In this document: in pieces, positions 51,359 through 59,679 of the stretch
Position numbering within the stretch: the first letter of the stretch is position 1
How the letters are laid out: each line of letters opens with the position of its first letter
DNA from: Actinocatenispora sera
GTDB lineage: Bacteria; Actinomycetota; Actinomycetes; Mycobacteriales; Micromonosporaceae
DNA length: 64,000 nucleotides
Assembly (NCBI RefSeq): GCF_018324685.1
Contig: NZ_AP023354.1
Location: forward strand, 4,402,001-4,466,000
Reading direction: 5' to 3'
The notes under the pieces: model-generated
The model's database searches: none
Told to the model about the DNA's origin: nothing
Seen by the model: only the letters and a program-made list of their open reading frames with translations
Translations under genes and position numbers: made by a program

Positions 51359-51478
51359 CCGTGGCCGCGACGAGCGGGTCGTCCGGCTTCGCGCTCGCCG
51401 CCTGCCGCGGCGCCCGGCCCGCCGCGGAGCGCGATCGGCCAGGGCGTATCCGCAAAGCTTCGCGTGCGAGCAGTTCTG
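51330..51478 (-). pseudogene. possible C-terminal gene remnant ending at the minisatellite
   Basis: Minus-strand frame ending at 51330 (…KPDDPLVAATARTALADLG, stop). Its last eight codons plus the stop form the repeated unit. Upstream the frame runs into the end of the phosphatase gene and no start is evident. It could be the tail of a lost gene whose 3' end was then amplified, or chance. Confidence 0.25.
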
Positions 51479-52705
51479 CTAGCCCGCCTCGCCGGTGCGA
51501 CGCAGCCCGAAGACGGCCGCGTCGTCGGCAAGTACCCGGTTGCCTACGATCCCGGCCACCGCCGCGGCACAGGTCGCCACCGCCGAGCTGGGGTCGATCA
51601 GGGCGCACAGCTCATCGATGCCTTCCCGGATCGACTGGTCGCGCCGCTCCACCAGCCCGTCGGTGTACAGGCAGAGCAGGGCGCCGGCGGGCAGCGGGAC
51701 GTGCATGCTGTGTCGCTCGCGATCGATGCCGATGCCCAGCGGCAGATCGGTCGGGCCGGTCAGCGGTTCGGCGCGCCGTCCGCCGACCGACAGCAGCGGC
51801 GGTGGATGACCCGCGACGCTGACCCGCAGCGCATCGCCCGAGGGCTCCACCACCAGGTAGGTCACGGTCGCGGTGATACCCGGCTCGAAGTGCTGGATCT
51901 TGCGGTCCAGCCGGGTCACGACCTCCGCGGGATCCGCCACCTCCAGCGCGTACGCCCGCAGCGCGCTGCGCAGCCGCCCCATCACCACCGCGGCCGGCAG
52001 CCCGTGCCCGACGACGTCGCCGATCACGACGCCCAGGGCGCCGGAGTCGAACAGGAACGCGTCGTACCAGTCACCGCTGACGCCGGTCTGCTCGCTCGGC
52101 AGGTAGCGGGCGGCGAGCTCCAGGCCGTCGACCTGGGGCAGCCGGGTCGGAAGCAGGCTTCGCTGGAGCGCTTCGGCGGCGCTGCGTTCCAGCCGCGAGC
52201 GGCGCGACTGTGCGGCGAGCGCGACCCGGTCGGCGACCAGCTGCAGCAGCCGGATGTCGCCATCGCTGAACCTGCGCCGGGTGAAGCAGCCCACGTGCAG
52301 GACCCCGATGAGTTCGCCGAAGCTGATGAGCGGGACACCGAGCAGGGTGCTCAGCCCGGCCTGCCACAGGATCGGATTGATCACGCTGGTGGCGTCGACC
52401 CGGTCCAGATAGACCGGTTTGCGCGAGGCGGCGACCCGGCCGGCGAACCCCTGCGCCGTCGGGATCCGGACGCCGAGCCGGACCTCCTCGTCGAGTCCCC
52501 GGCTCGCGGTGGCGACGAGGTCGCCGGAGTCGCGGTCGAGCAGCAGCACCGTGGCGGTGTCCGCCCCGACCACCTCGCAGGTGCGATCCAGCAGCTCGGC
52601 AAGCAGGTCCTTGAGGCCCAGTTCGGCCAGTGCCGAGTCGGTCAGCAGATCGATCGCGGACAGTCGGCCCGCATCCTCGTCGGAGGTCAGCAGTTCGTCG
52701 GTCAC
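51479..52705 (-). CDS. GAF-SpoIIE (PP2C) serine phosphatase
   Basis: 408 residues. A short N-terminus (SAIDLLTDSALAELGLKDLLAELL) leads to a GAF domain (about 35-165; ADTATVLLLDRDSGDLVATASRG, TAQGFAGRVAASRKPVYLDRV) and then the SpoIIE phosphatase domain (LLPTRLPQVDGLELAARYLP, VSGDWYDAFLF, GVVIGDVVGHGLPAAVVMGRL, LCLYTDGLVERRD, DDAAVFGLR) with the metal-binding aspartates. Such proteins dephosphorylate anti-anti-sigma factors in stress or developmental signalling. GTG 52705 has AAGGAG directly upstream; ATG 52756 is an alternative adding 17 residues. Confidence 0.88.
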   Translation of the reverse strand: MTDELLTSDEDAGRLSAIDLLTDSALAELGLKDLLAELLDRTCEVVGADTATVLLLDRDSGDLVATASRGLDEEVRLGVRIPTAQGFAGRVAASRKPVYLDRVDATSVINPILWQAGLSTLLGVPLISFGELIGVLHVGCFTRRRFSDGDIRLLQLVADRVALAAQSRRSRLERSAAEALQRSLLPTRLPQVDGLELAARYLPSEQTGVSGDWYDAFLFDSGALGVVIGDVVGHGLPAAVVMGRLRSALRAYALEVADPAEVVTRLDRKIQHFEPGITATVTYLVVEPSGDALRVSVAGHPPPLLSVGGRRAEPLTGPTDLPLGIGIDRERHSMHVPLPAGALLCLYTDGLVERRDQSIREGIDELCALIDPSSAVATCAAAVAGIVGNRVLADDAAVFGLRRTGEAG

Positions 52706-53057
52706 CCGGCTCCTTGTCACTGGGACGGGCCGCACCACGGCGTCGACGGTGGTCATCGCGGGCGCCAAATATAGCCGATGCGCGGCCGCGGTCGTGGCCG
52801 CTTGCGGCGCAACGGTTCTGCGGGCCCGTGAGTCGCCACAGACCGGCACAACGTGGGCAACCGGGCGATCGGCAGGGCGCCGGGACCATCGCCGCGGCGC
52901 CCGCACCCGCCGGCCAGCCCGCACCCTCCGGCCAGCCGGGAGCCGGCGGTGGTCGGCGGACTCGGACGAACCGGGACCGAGCGGTTCGGCACGGCGTATG
53001 AGGCGCCAGCGACGTCTCGGCCACCTCACCGTAAATCTGGCGATGATCGGGAATCGG
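52706..53057. other. intergenic region with 18-bp tandem duplication
   Basis: About 350 bases between two minus-strand genes. No supported gene. An 18-bp unit CCCGCACCCGCCGGCCAG (52900-52917) is repeated with one change at 52918-52935. If the phosphatase starts at ATG 52756 the gap is shorter. The phosphatase promoter should be here. Confidence 0.5.
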
Positions 53058-54284
53058 TCAGCCGAGGCCCCCGCGCAGGGCGGTGACGCGGTCGGCGGCC
53101 GCGGTGAAGTCGGACCGGTCCAGCGAGCCGTTCCGGTAGCCGGCCGCGAGCGCGGTGACCGCGTCGGCGCCCTGCGCCGGATCCCGCCCGGAGCACAGCA
53201 GCAGGTCCATCCCGGCCGCGGCGGCCGCGACGGCGCGGTGTCGGGTGTCCCCGTACGACTTCAACGCACCCGCCTCCATCGCGTCGGTCATCGTCACGCC
53301 GTCGAAGCCGAGGCGGCCGCGCAGCTCGTTGGCGATGATCGCGCGCGACATGCCGGCCGGGTGGTGGGCGTCGAGCGCCGGATAGGTCGCCCAGGACGCC
53401 ATCACCAGCGGCACGCCGGCCGCGATCGCCTGCCGGTACGGCTTCTCGTCGACCGACCGCAGCTGCGCCGCGCTGGTGTTCAGCGTGACCGGTACCTCGT
53501 CGGTGTTCTCGTCCGCGCCGGCCGGGCCCAGGCCCGGGAAGTGCTTGGCGGTGGCGAGCACGCCGCCGGCGGCCTGCGCGGTGACGAACGCCGAGCCGAG
53601 CTTCGCCACCTGGTCCGCATCCGAGCTGTACGACCGGCCGTACTGGTCCATCAGGTCGCCGGGGCCGCGGTGCACGTCGAGCACCGGGGCCAGGTTGACG
53701 TTGAGCCCGGCGGTGGTGAGGGTGTCGGCGGCGCCGGTACCGGCCGCCTTGGCCGCCGCGGTCGGGTCGGCCGCCTGCCCGATCTGCTTCGCCGACAGGT
53801 TCGGTTCGCCGGGCAGCCGGCGGATCTCGCCGCCCTCCTGGTCGGTGAGCAGCAGCAACGGTTTCGCCAGCGGGCTCCTGCGCGCAGCGGCCTGCAGCCG
53901 GCCGGCCACCCGGTGCACCTGGGCGAGGCTGGAGACGTTGTCGGAGAAGAAGATCACCCCGGCGACCTCACCCTTGCCGATCGCGGTCAGTAGGCTGTCC
54001 GGCGGGGTCAACCCGGAGTAGGACCAGATGACCCGCTCGCCGGCCAGCTGGCGCGGCGTCAGCGCGGTCCGGGTGGCCGACGGGGCGGGCCGGGCGCTCG
54101 ACGGGTGGCCGCCGGCCGCGGGCAGGAACGCCGCCCGGCCGCCCGAGCCGCGGCCGAGGAACAGGCCGACCGGCACCGCGACCGCGATCACCAGGACGGC
54201 CGCGAGCAGCCATCCGCGGCGCCCGTGCTTTCGCGCCGTCCCGCCTCCGGTACGCGCCGTACCGTCGCCGCGCTGTCGCGCCAT
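53058..54284 (-). CDS. membrane-anchored GH3-family protein (LpqI-like)
   Basis: 408 residues. A cytoplasmic basic tail and one membrane helix (about 25-45) place the GH3 domain outside the cell. VAGVIFFSDNV, LTDQEGGEIRRLPG, NVNLAPVLDVHRGPG, ATAKHFPGLGPAGADENTDEV and GVTMTDAMEAGAL (nucleophile Asp) match the family. In contrast with the cytosolic nagZ at 32-33.6 kb, the loop after KHFPG lacks the Asp-His pair and reads ADENTD, as in a group of actinobacterial exported GH3 proteins. It probably acts on peptidoglycan amino sugars, with modified catalysis. Confidence 0.85.
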   Translation of the reverse strand: MARQRGDGTARTGGGTARKHGRRGWLLAAVLVIAVAVPVGLFLGRGSGGRAAFLPAAGGHPSSARPAPSATRTALTPRQLAGERVIWSYSGLTPPDSLLTAIGKGEVAGVIFFSDNVSSLAQVHRVAGRLQAAARRSPLAKPLLLLTDQEGGEIRRLPGEPNLSAKQIGQAADPTAAAKAAGTGAADTLTTAGLNVNLAPVLDVHRGPGDLMDQYGRSYSSDADQVAKLGSAFVTAQAAGGVLATAKHFPGLGPAGADENTDEVPVTLNTSAAQLRSVDEKPYRQAIAAGVPLVMASWATYPALDAHHPAGMSRAIIANELRGRLGFDGVTMTDAMEAGALKSYGDTRHRAVAAAAAGMDLLLCSGRDPAQGADAVTALAAGYRNGSLDRSDFTAAADRVTALRGGLG

Positions 54285-54394
54285 GTCGATCCGTCCTAAC
54301 TTGTCGGTTTACTGGCGATTTTCCGCGCTTTCGCCACCCTACCGGCGACCCGGGGCGCGCGCCCGCCCACAGCAACCAACGATGGGGGAGAAGT

Positions 54395-54955
54395 ATGCGT
54401 CATGTGCTGACCGGCGGCCCCGGTGCCGGCAAGACCACGCTGGTCGAGGCGCTGGCCGCAACCGGCCTGCCGGTCGTACCGGAGTCCGGCCGGGCCATCA
54501 TCCGCGACCAGGTCGCCGCGGGTGGCGACGCCCTGCCGTGGCGTGACGCGGCCCGCTTCGCCGAAGCGATGATCGAGGCCGACATCGCCGCGTACCGGAC
54601 CGTGCCCGCCGGTATGGTGATCTTCGATCGGGGCATTCCGGACACCATCGGCTACCTGCGGCTCACCGGCCTCCCGGTACCGCGACGATTGACCACGGCG
54701 GCCCGGCGGGCCCGGTACGGGCGGATCTTCGTGGCGCCGCCGTGGCCGGCGATCTACCGCACCGACACCGAACGCCGGCAGGACCTCGCCGAGGCGCGCG
54801 CCACCCACGACGCGATCGTCGCGGTCTACCGCGAGCTGGGGTACCGGCCGCTGCGCCTGCCGTGCACCGGTGTCGCCGCCCGGGTCCGGTACGTGCTCGA
54901 CCACCTCGACCGCCGGTCCGAAGTGGACGGTCGGCGGCGCGGGCACAACCAGTGA
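54395..54955 (+). CDS. AAA-type ATP/GTP-binding protein
   Basis: 186 residues. MRHVLTGGPGAGKTTLVEAL carries the Walker A motif (residues 7-14), VIFDRGIPDTIGY the Walker B-like and AAA_28 signature, and YRTDTERRQDLAEA a conserved basic segment. The size and motifs fit small predicted nucleotide kinases of the AAA_28 family, which may phosphorylate a metabolite. Strong GGGGGAGAAGT before ATG. It is divergent from the GH3 gene and upstream of DUF1992 by 78 bp. Confidence 0.85.
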   Translation: MRHVLTGGPGAGKTTLVEALAATGLPVVPESGRAIIRDQVAAGGDALPWRDAARFAEAMIEADIAAYRTVPAGMVIFDRGIPDTIGYLRLTGLPVPRRLTTAARRARYGRIFVAPPWPAIYRTDTERRQDLAEARATHDAIVAVYRELGYRPLRLPCTGVAARVRYVLDHLDRRSEVDGRRRGHNQ

Positions 54956-55033
54956 CCGGTATCGATCGCCCCGCAGCGGGCCCGCCACGGCGCCGGGTTA
55001 CCGTGGAGGAAGCCGAGGCGAAGGGCGGCGCCG

Positions 55034-55591
55034 ATGGACAGCTCGCAGTACGAGTCGCTGATCGACCAGCAGATTCGCGAGGCCACCGAACGCGGCGAGT
55101 TCGCCGACCTACCCGGATCCGGCAAGCCGTTGCGCAACCTCGACGCGACCAAGGACGAGCTGTGGTGGCTGCGGGAGTACATGGCCCGCGAGGGGTTGAG
55201 CAGCGACGCGTTGCTGCCGCCGGCGCTGCAGCTGCGCCGCGAGATCGAGCGGCTGCCCGAGACCGTGCGCAGCGCGCTCAGCGAGCAGAACGTGCGGGAG
55301 GCGGCAGCCGCGCTCAACCGGCGCATCGCCGACTACCTCAAGGCGCCGTCCGGGCCGGCGTTGCCGGTCGCCCCGGTCGACCCGGACGCCGTGGTGGCCC
55401 GGTGGCGGGCCGACCGCGCCGCCCGCTCGCGCCGCGCGGCCACGCCCGCGGCCCAGGACGCCGCAGCCCCGGATGCCGCAGCCCCGGATGCCGCAGCCCC
55501 GGAGGCCGTGGCCCCGGACGCCGGGGCGCAGCCGGCCGCGGCGCAGCCGAGCGACCGACCGTGGTGGCGCCGGCGGTTCCGCCGCTCCTGA
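55034..55591 (+). CDS. DUF1992 protein with repetitive C-terminal tail
   Basis: 185 residues. Residues 1-75 are DUF1992 (IDQQIREATERGEFADLPGSGKPLRN, LWWLREYMAREGL, LPPALQLRREIERL), related to the conserved region of DnaJ homologue subfamily C member 28. Residues about 140-170 are a run of AAPDA units encoded by a 15-bp tandem repeat (55459-55520), and the protein ends in WWRRRFRRS, a possible membrane- or nucleic-acid-contacting tail. Function unknown. Confidence 0.85.
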   Translation: MDSSQYESLIDQQIREATERGEFADLPGSGKPLRNLDATKDELWWLREYMAREGLSSDALLPPALQLRREIERLPETVRSALSEQNVREAAAALNRRIADYLKAPSGPALPVAPVDPDAVVARWRADRAARSRRAATPAAQDAAAPDAAAPDAAAPEAVAPDAGAQPAAAQPSDRPWWRRRFRRS

Positions 55592-55698
55592 CCGGCTGCC
55601 CACCGGCGCCGTCGGCCCGAGCCGGCGCCCCGCCGCGCGATCGAGAACTGTCGGCGAGCTAACCACCTGTTTGCCTTGGCGCACATAGCGTTGGCCCC

Positions 55699-55743
55699 AT
55701 GAGTGAGCGAGTCGTGAAAGCCGTGCGGGTGGGTGCCGCATGA
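55699..55743 (+). CDS. 14-codon ORF coupled to the esterase
   Basis: ATG 55699 opens MSERVVKAVRVGAA, closed by TGA at 55741-55743 that overlaps the esterase ATG at 55740 (ATGA). The esterase lacks an obvious ribosome site of its own apart from GGGTGGGTG, so translation may depend on this small frame. Val/Ala/Arg codons are all GC-ending, as in real genes. Confidence 0.4.
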   Translation: MSERVVKAVRVGAA

Positions 55744-56933
55744 GCCTGACCGGAGTGCCGTTGCTGATCCTGGTCGCCGTGCTGGCGGTCGGCCTGCCGG
55801 TCGCGGCGGTGCGGTGCTGGCGCTGGCGGCGGCTGCGGCTGACCCGCACCGCGGCGTTGGTGGTGTGCGGCCAGCTGCTGATCACCTCCGCGTTCCTGCT
55901 CGCCGTCAACCGGCAGCAGCAGTTCTTCACCAGCTGGTCCGACCTGTTCGGCGAGCAGCAGGTGCCGGCACTGCCGACCGGATCGTCCGGCACCCGGGCT
56001 CTCGGCAACGGGCCCGACCAGCACGCCGCCGATCCCGCCGGCCACGTGTACGCGATGCGCATCAAGGGGCCGCGCAGCCACCTGGACCTGCCGGCGGACG
56101 TGTACCTGCCGCCGCAGTACGACCAGCCGGGGTGGGCGCACCACCGGTTCCCGGTGGTCGAGTTCCTGGACGGCTTCCCCGGCAACCCGCAGCGCTGGCT
56201 CGGTGCGCTGCGGCTGCGCGAGACGCTGGACAGCCAGATCGGTACCGGACGGATGCCGCCGGTGGTGGGCGTGCTGCCGACCCAGACGACGAACGCCCTG
56301 CACGACAGCGAGTGCGTCAACCAGGTACACGGCCGGCAGTACGCGACGTACCTGATCGACGACGTACGCAGCGTCGTCGCCCACCGGCTGCGGGTCGCCA
56401 CCGGGCGGCGGTCCTGGGGCCTGATCGGGTACTCCACCGGCGGGTTCTGCGCGAACAACCTGGCCCTGCAGCCCGGATACCGGTTTGCCGCCGCGGCGAG
56501 CCTGTCCGGCTACTTCCAGCCCTACCTCGACCGCTCCACCGGCAACCTGTTCGCCGGCAGCCGGGCCGCCCGTGCCGCCAACGACCCGCTGTACCAGGTC
56601 CGGCACGCGGCGCGGTTACCCGCGCTGTCGTTCTTCGCCATGTGCGCCACCCCGGACCCGCAGCCGTGCGCCGAGGGCAGATCGTTCGCCGCCGCCGTGC
56701 ACGCGCCGATCCGGCTGCGCCGGCTGGTACTGCCGACCGGCGGGCACAACATGGTCACCTGGCGGGCGGTCACCCCGACCGCGCTGGACTGGCTCGGCAG
56801 CACGCTGTCCGCCGGTCCCGGCCCGGCCGCCACACCCGCGCCGCCGCACTCGGCCCGGCCGGTACCGGCCCGGCTGCCGGCGCCGACCGGCGTCCTGTCC
56901 GCCACCCCGCCGGTCGCGGCCAGCCGTCACTGA
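55740..56933 (+). CDS. membrane-anchored esterase (esterase D/antigen 85-like fold)
   Basis: 397 residues. Two N-terminal hydrophobic helices (about 6-26 and 38-56) anchor it, with the catalytic domain presumably outside. The domain shows FPVVEFLDGFPGNP, MPPVVGVLP, and RRSWGLIGYSTGGFCANNLAL with the nucleophile Ser232 in G-x-S-x-G. The acid and His (LPTGGHNMVTW) follow. This is the esterase family that includes antigen 85 mycolyltransferases and feruloyl esterases. The C-terminus is Pro/Ala-rich. The substrate is unknown; it may act on cell-envelope lipids. Confidence 0.82.
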   Translation: MSLTGVPLLILVAVLAVGLPVAAVRCWRWRRLRLTRTAALVVCGQLLITSAFLLAVNRQQQFFTSWSDLFGEQQVPALPTGSSGTRALGNGPDQHAADPAGHVYAMRIKGPRSHLDLPADVYLPPQYDQPGWAHHRFPVVEFLDGFPGNPQRWLGALRLRETLDSQIGTGRMPPVVGVLPTQTTNALHDSECVNQVHGRQYATYLIDDVRSVVAHRLRVATGRRSWGLIGYSTGGFCANNLALQPGYRFAAAASLSGYFQPYLDRSTGNLFAGSRAARAANDPLYQVRHAARLPALSFFAMCATPDPQPCAEGRSFAAAVHAPIRLRRLVLPTGGHNMVTWRAVTPTALDWLGSTLSAGPGPAATPAPPHSARPVPARLPAPTGVLSATPPVAASRH

Positions 56934-57033
56934 CGCCCGGGCGGCCCGCCGGCGCGATCGGGATGCGCGGGGCCGGTGGATCTCGTAGGTTCGGCGGGGA
57001 CGGCGCGCGCCACGCGGGCCGGGGGAGGCGAGC

Positions 57034-57891
57034 ATGATCGCGGTGACCGGGGCAAGCGGGCATCTCGGCGGGCTGATCGCCCGGCTGCTGTCGGTGGCGG
57101 GTGAGCGGACCCGGTTGATCGGCCGCAGCGCGGCCCGGCTGCCGGTGCTGCCGGGCGGGACGCCGGCGCCGGTAACCGACTACGCCGACGCCGCCTCCAT
57201 GGGCCGGGCGCTGGCCGGCGTCGAGACGCTGCTGCTGGTGTCGGCGACCGAGGCGGCGGACCGGGTCGAACGCCACACCGCCGCCGTCGACGCCGCGGTA
57301 CGGGCCGGGGTACGGCGCATCGTCTACATCTCGTTCGCCGGCGCCGCGCCGGACGCCACCTTCACGTTCGCCCGGGACCACTGGCACACCGAGCAGCACC
57401 TGGCCGCGAGCGGTGTGGCGTACACCATCCTGCGCGACAACCTGTACCTCGCCGCGCTGCCCGGCATGGTCGGCGACGACGGCGTACTGCGCGGCCCCGG
57501 CGGTACCGGCCGGGTGGCCGCGGTGGCCCACGAGGACGTCGCCGCCGTCGCGACCACCGTACTGACCGGGGAGGGTTTCGACGCGGCGACGTTCGACGTG
57601 ACCGGGCCGGAGGCGCTCACCCTGGCCGAAGCGGCGGAGACGATCGGCCGCTTCGCCGGCCGCCCGGTGCGCTACGAGGCCGAGACCGTACAGCAGGCGT
57701 ACGAGTCGCGGGCCCGGTACGGCGCGCCCGCCTGGGCGGTCGACGGCTGGGTCAGCTCGTACCTCGCGATCGCCGCCGGCGAGCTCGAAACGGTGCATCC
57801 CACCGTGCCGGAACTGACCGGGTACCCGGCCCGGACGCTGGCCGACTTCCTGGCCGAACATCCGGACAGCTACCGGCACCTGGTGCCGTGA
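57034..57891 (+). CDS. NmrA-like NAD(P)-binding protein
   Basis: 285 residues, atypical SDR. MIAVTGASGHLGGLIARLL is the dinucleotide-binding motif, AGVETLLLVSATE and IVYISFAGAAPDATFTFARDHWHTEQHL follow, and the Tyr-x3-Lys pair of classical SDRs is absent, as in NmrA/QOR2-type proteins (compare QorB). It may reduce quinones or sense redox state. RBS GGGGGAGGCGAGC before ATG. It precedes tRNA-Leu by 116 bp. Confidence 0.87.
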   Translation: MIAVTGASGHLGGLIARLLSVAGERTRLIGRSAARLPVLPGGTPAPVTDYADAASMGRALAGVETLLLVSATEAADRVERHTAAVDAAVRAGVRRIVYISFAGAAPDATFTFARDHWHTEQHLAASGVAYTILRDNLYLAALPGMVGDDGVLRGPGGTGRVAAVAHEDVAAVATTVLTGEGFDAATFDVTGPEALTLAEAAETIGRFAGRPVRYEAETVQQAYESRARYGAPAWAVDGWVSSYLAIAAGELETVHPTVPELTGYPARTLADFLAEHPDSYRHLVP

Positions 57892-58007
57892 CGGACGCCG
57901 TCGGCCCCGCCCGGTCCAGCGAGTCCGGTCGTGTACAGTTAGCGCTCGCATGCGCCCTTCCCCGAAGGCAGGCCGGAGCCGGCCGGAAGGTAGGGTCGGT
58001 GCAGCAG

Positions 58008-58092
58008 GTCCGAGTGGCGGAATGGCAGACGCGCTAGCTTGAGGTGCTAGTGCCCGGTTTAGGGCGTGGGGGTTCAAGTCCCCCCTCGGACA
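58008..58092 (+). tRNA. tRNA-Leu(GAG)
   Basis: Acceptor stem GTCCGAG/CTCGGAC, discriminator A, anticodon stem CTAGC/GCTAG around GAG, a long variable arm (TGCCCGGTTTAGGGCG) as in class II tRNAs, and T-arm GGGGGTTCAAGTCCCCC. CCA is not encoded. 85 nt. Confidence 0.96.
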
Positions 58093-58102
58093 CCCTGATT
58101 GC

Positions 58103-59062
58103 TCAACATTCACGCAGGTCGAGCACCGTCTCCGAACGGGGCCTTCGCGTTGCCGGGGCCGGGTGGTCGAAGGCGGCCCGGTGGTGGTGGAGGAACGTCT
58201 CGAGGGACTGCGGGGGTCCGCCGCCGATCGCCTCGACGACGTCGGTGACCACGTCCTGCTCGCCGTGCCGGTGGGTTTCGGCCACGTGGCACAGGTGCTC
58301 GATCAGGTAGTCGGGAATGCCGCCGGTTCGCGAGAGCGCCTGCCGCCACGTCTCGACGGGCACCTCGACGTACCGGATCGGGCGGCCGAGCACCCGGCTG
58401 AAGACCTCGGCCTGCTCGGCCATCGACAGCGCCACCGGGCCGGTCGGTGAGAGGATCTCGCCGCGCGGCGGCGCCGGGTTGGTCAGCAGCCCGACGGCCA
58501 CCCGCGCGACGTCCTCGCCGGCGACCGGGGCGTGCCTGCCCGCGCCGTACGGTAGGTAGATCGCGTCGTCGGTGCGGATCGCCGCCGGGTTGGCGATGGT
58601 GAGCAGGTTCTCCAGGAAGTACGGCGGGCGGAGGTGACTCACGCCGATCCCGGACCAGTCGAACACCCGCTCGGCCAGCCAGTGGCCGCGCGCGGCGGCG
58701 CTGGTGTGATCCGGCCGCGCGGTCAGCTGCGACATGTTCACGATCGACTCGACGCCCGCCTGCTTGCCGGCGGCGGCGAAGGTCGTCGTCGCGGTGAGCA
58801 GGCTGTCGGCGAGCGGGTAGGTGAAGTAGGCGCGCCGCACTCCGTCCAGCGCGGCGCGTACGGTCTCGAAGTCGCCGAGGTCGCCGATGACGACCTGCGC
58901 GCCCAGCTGCTTGAGCGCGGCCGAGCGGTCGTCGTCGTGGTGCACGAACGCCCGGGTCGGCAGGCCCCGTGCCAGCAGCTGGCGGGCCACGTGGTTTCCC
59001 GTCGCGCCATGGCTGCCGCCCGCCCCGACGACCAGGTACGTGGTGGAACTCGCCTCGTTCAT
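58103..59062 (-). CDS. NmrA family NAD(P)-binding protein
   Basis: 319 residues. TTYLVVGAGGSHGATGNHVARQLL is a modified G-x-x-G-x-x-G motif; QVVIGDLGDFETVRAALDGV, NMSQLTARPDHTSAAARGHW and LRPPYFLENLL are typical NmrA features. It is about 35 residues longer than the NmrA-like protein at 57 kb and only distantly related to it. The catalytic Tyr-x3-Lys is not evident. It is divergent from the YCII/ECF42 operon and could be one of its targets. Start ATG 59062. Confidence 0.87.
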   Translation of the reverse strand: MNEASSTTYLVVGAGGSHGATGNHVARQLLARGLPTRAFVHHDDDRSAALKQLGAQVVIGDLGDFETVRAALDGVRRAYFTYPLADSLLTATTTFAAAGKQAGVESIVNMSQLTARPDHTSAAARGHWLAERVFDWSGIGVSHLRPPYFLENLLTIANPAAIRTDDAIYLPYGAGRHAPVAGEDVARVAVGLLTNPAPPRGEILSPTGPVALSMAEQAEVFSRVLGRPIRYVEVPVETWRQALSRTGGIPDYLIEHLCHVAETHRHGEQDVVTDVVEAIGGGPPQSLETFLHHHRAAFDHPAPATRRPRSETVLDLREC

Positions 59063-59295
59063 CGCAACATCGCGCCTTTCCCGGTTGATGGAGTGTTCGG
59101 TCGCAAACGCCCCGGTTCGCCGAGCTGGCTGGCACCCGCCTGCGATCGGGTCGCACTCTTCCGACGTCCGCCGGCCGCCGGGATCGACAGCGGCGGGGAA
59201 ATTCGGCGCGGCGTGGTTGTCGATTCCGCCGCGGGTCGCGCGTCGGAATCAGTGCAGGGCCGCACTCGGCGGCCGCGCAGGGAAGGATGGGATCG

Positions 59296-59643
59296 ATGGC
59301 CCAGTACCTGGTGTTGATCTATGACGACGAGGACACGCTGGCGGCGGCCGACCCGCAGGCGTCCGACGAGCTGCTCGCCGAGCACCGGCGCTTCGCGTCG
59401 GCGAACGGGACGAGCGTGCGCGGCGGCAACGCCCTCCAGCCGACCGCGGCGGCGACCTCGATCCGCCCGGACGGCGCCGGCGGGTTCAGCGTCACCGACG
59501 CGCCGTTCGCCGAGACCAAGGAGGCGCTGGTGGGCTACTACCTCGTCGATGCCGACGACCTCGACGAGGCGGTGGCGATCGCCGAGCAGGTACCGACGTT
59601 GGCCGGCGGGGTCGAGGTCCGGCCCGTGCTGACCTTCGACTGA
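59296..59643 (+). CDS. YCII/DGPF-type protein, ECF42 partner
   Basis: 115 residues. AQYLVLIYDDEDTLAAADPQ, ELLAEHRRFASANGTSVRGG and FAETKEALVGYYLVDADDLDEAV are typical of DGPF-domain proteins in the YCII superfamily. The name-giving motif reads TDAPFAETKE here instead of TDGPF. ECF42 sigma factors are usually encoded beside one to several such proteins, which are thought to be their targets or partners. ATG 59296 has GGAAGG at good spacing; ATG 59287 adds three residues. The ECF42 gene starts 36 bp downstream. Confidence 0.88.
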   Translation: MAQYLVLIYDDEDTLAAADPQASDELLAEHRRFASANGTSVRGGNALQPTAAATSIRPDGAGGFSVTDAPFAETKEALVGYYLVDADDLDEAVAIAEQVPTLAGGVEVRPVLTFD

Positions 59644-59679
59644 CGTCCGGGACGCCAGGTGCTGAGAGGGGACCCGCGG

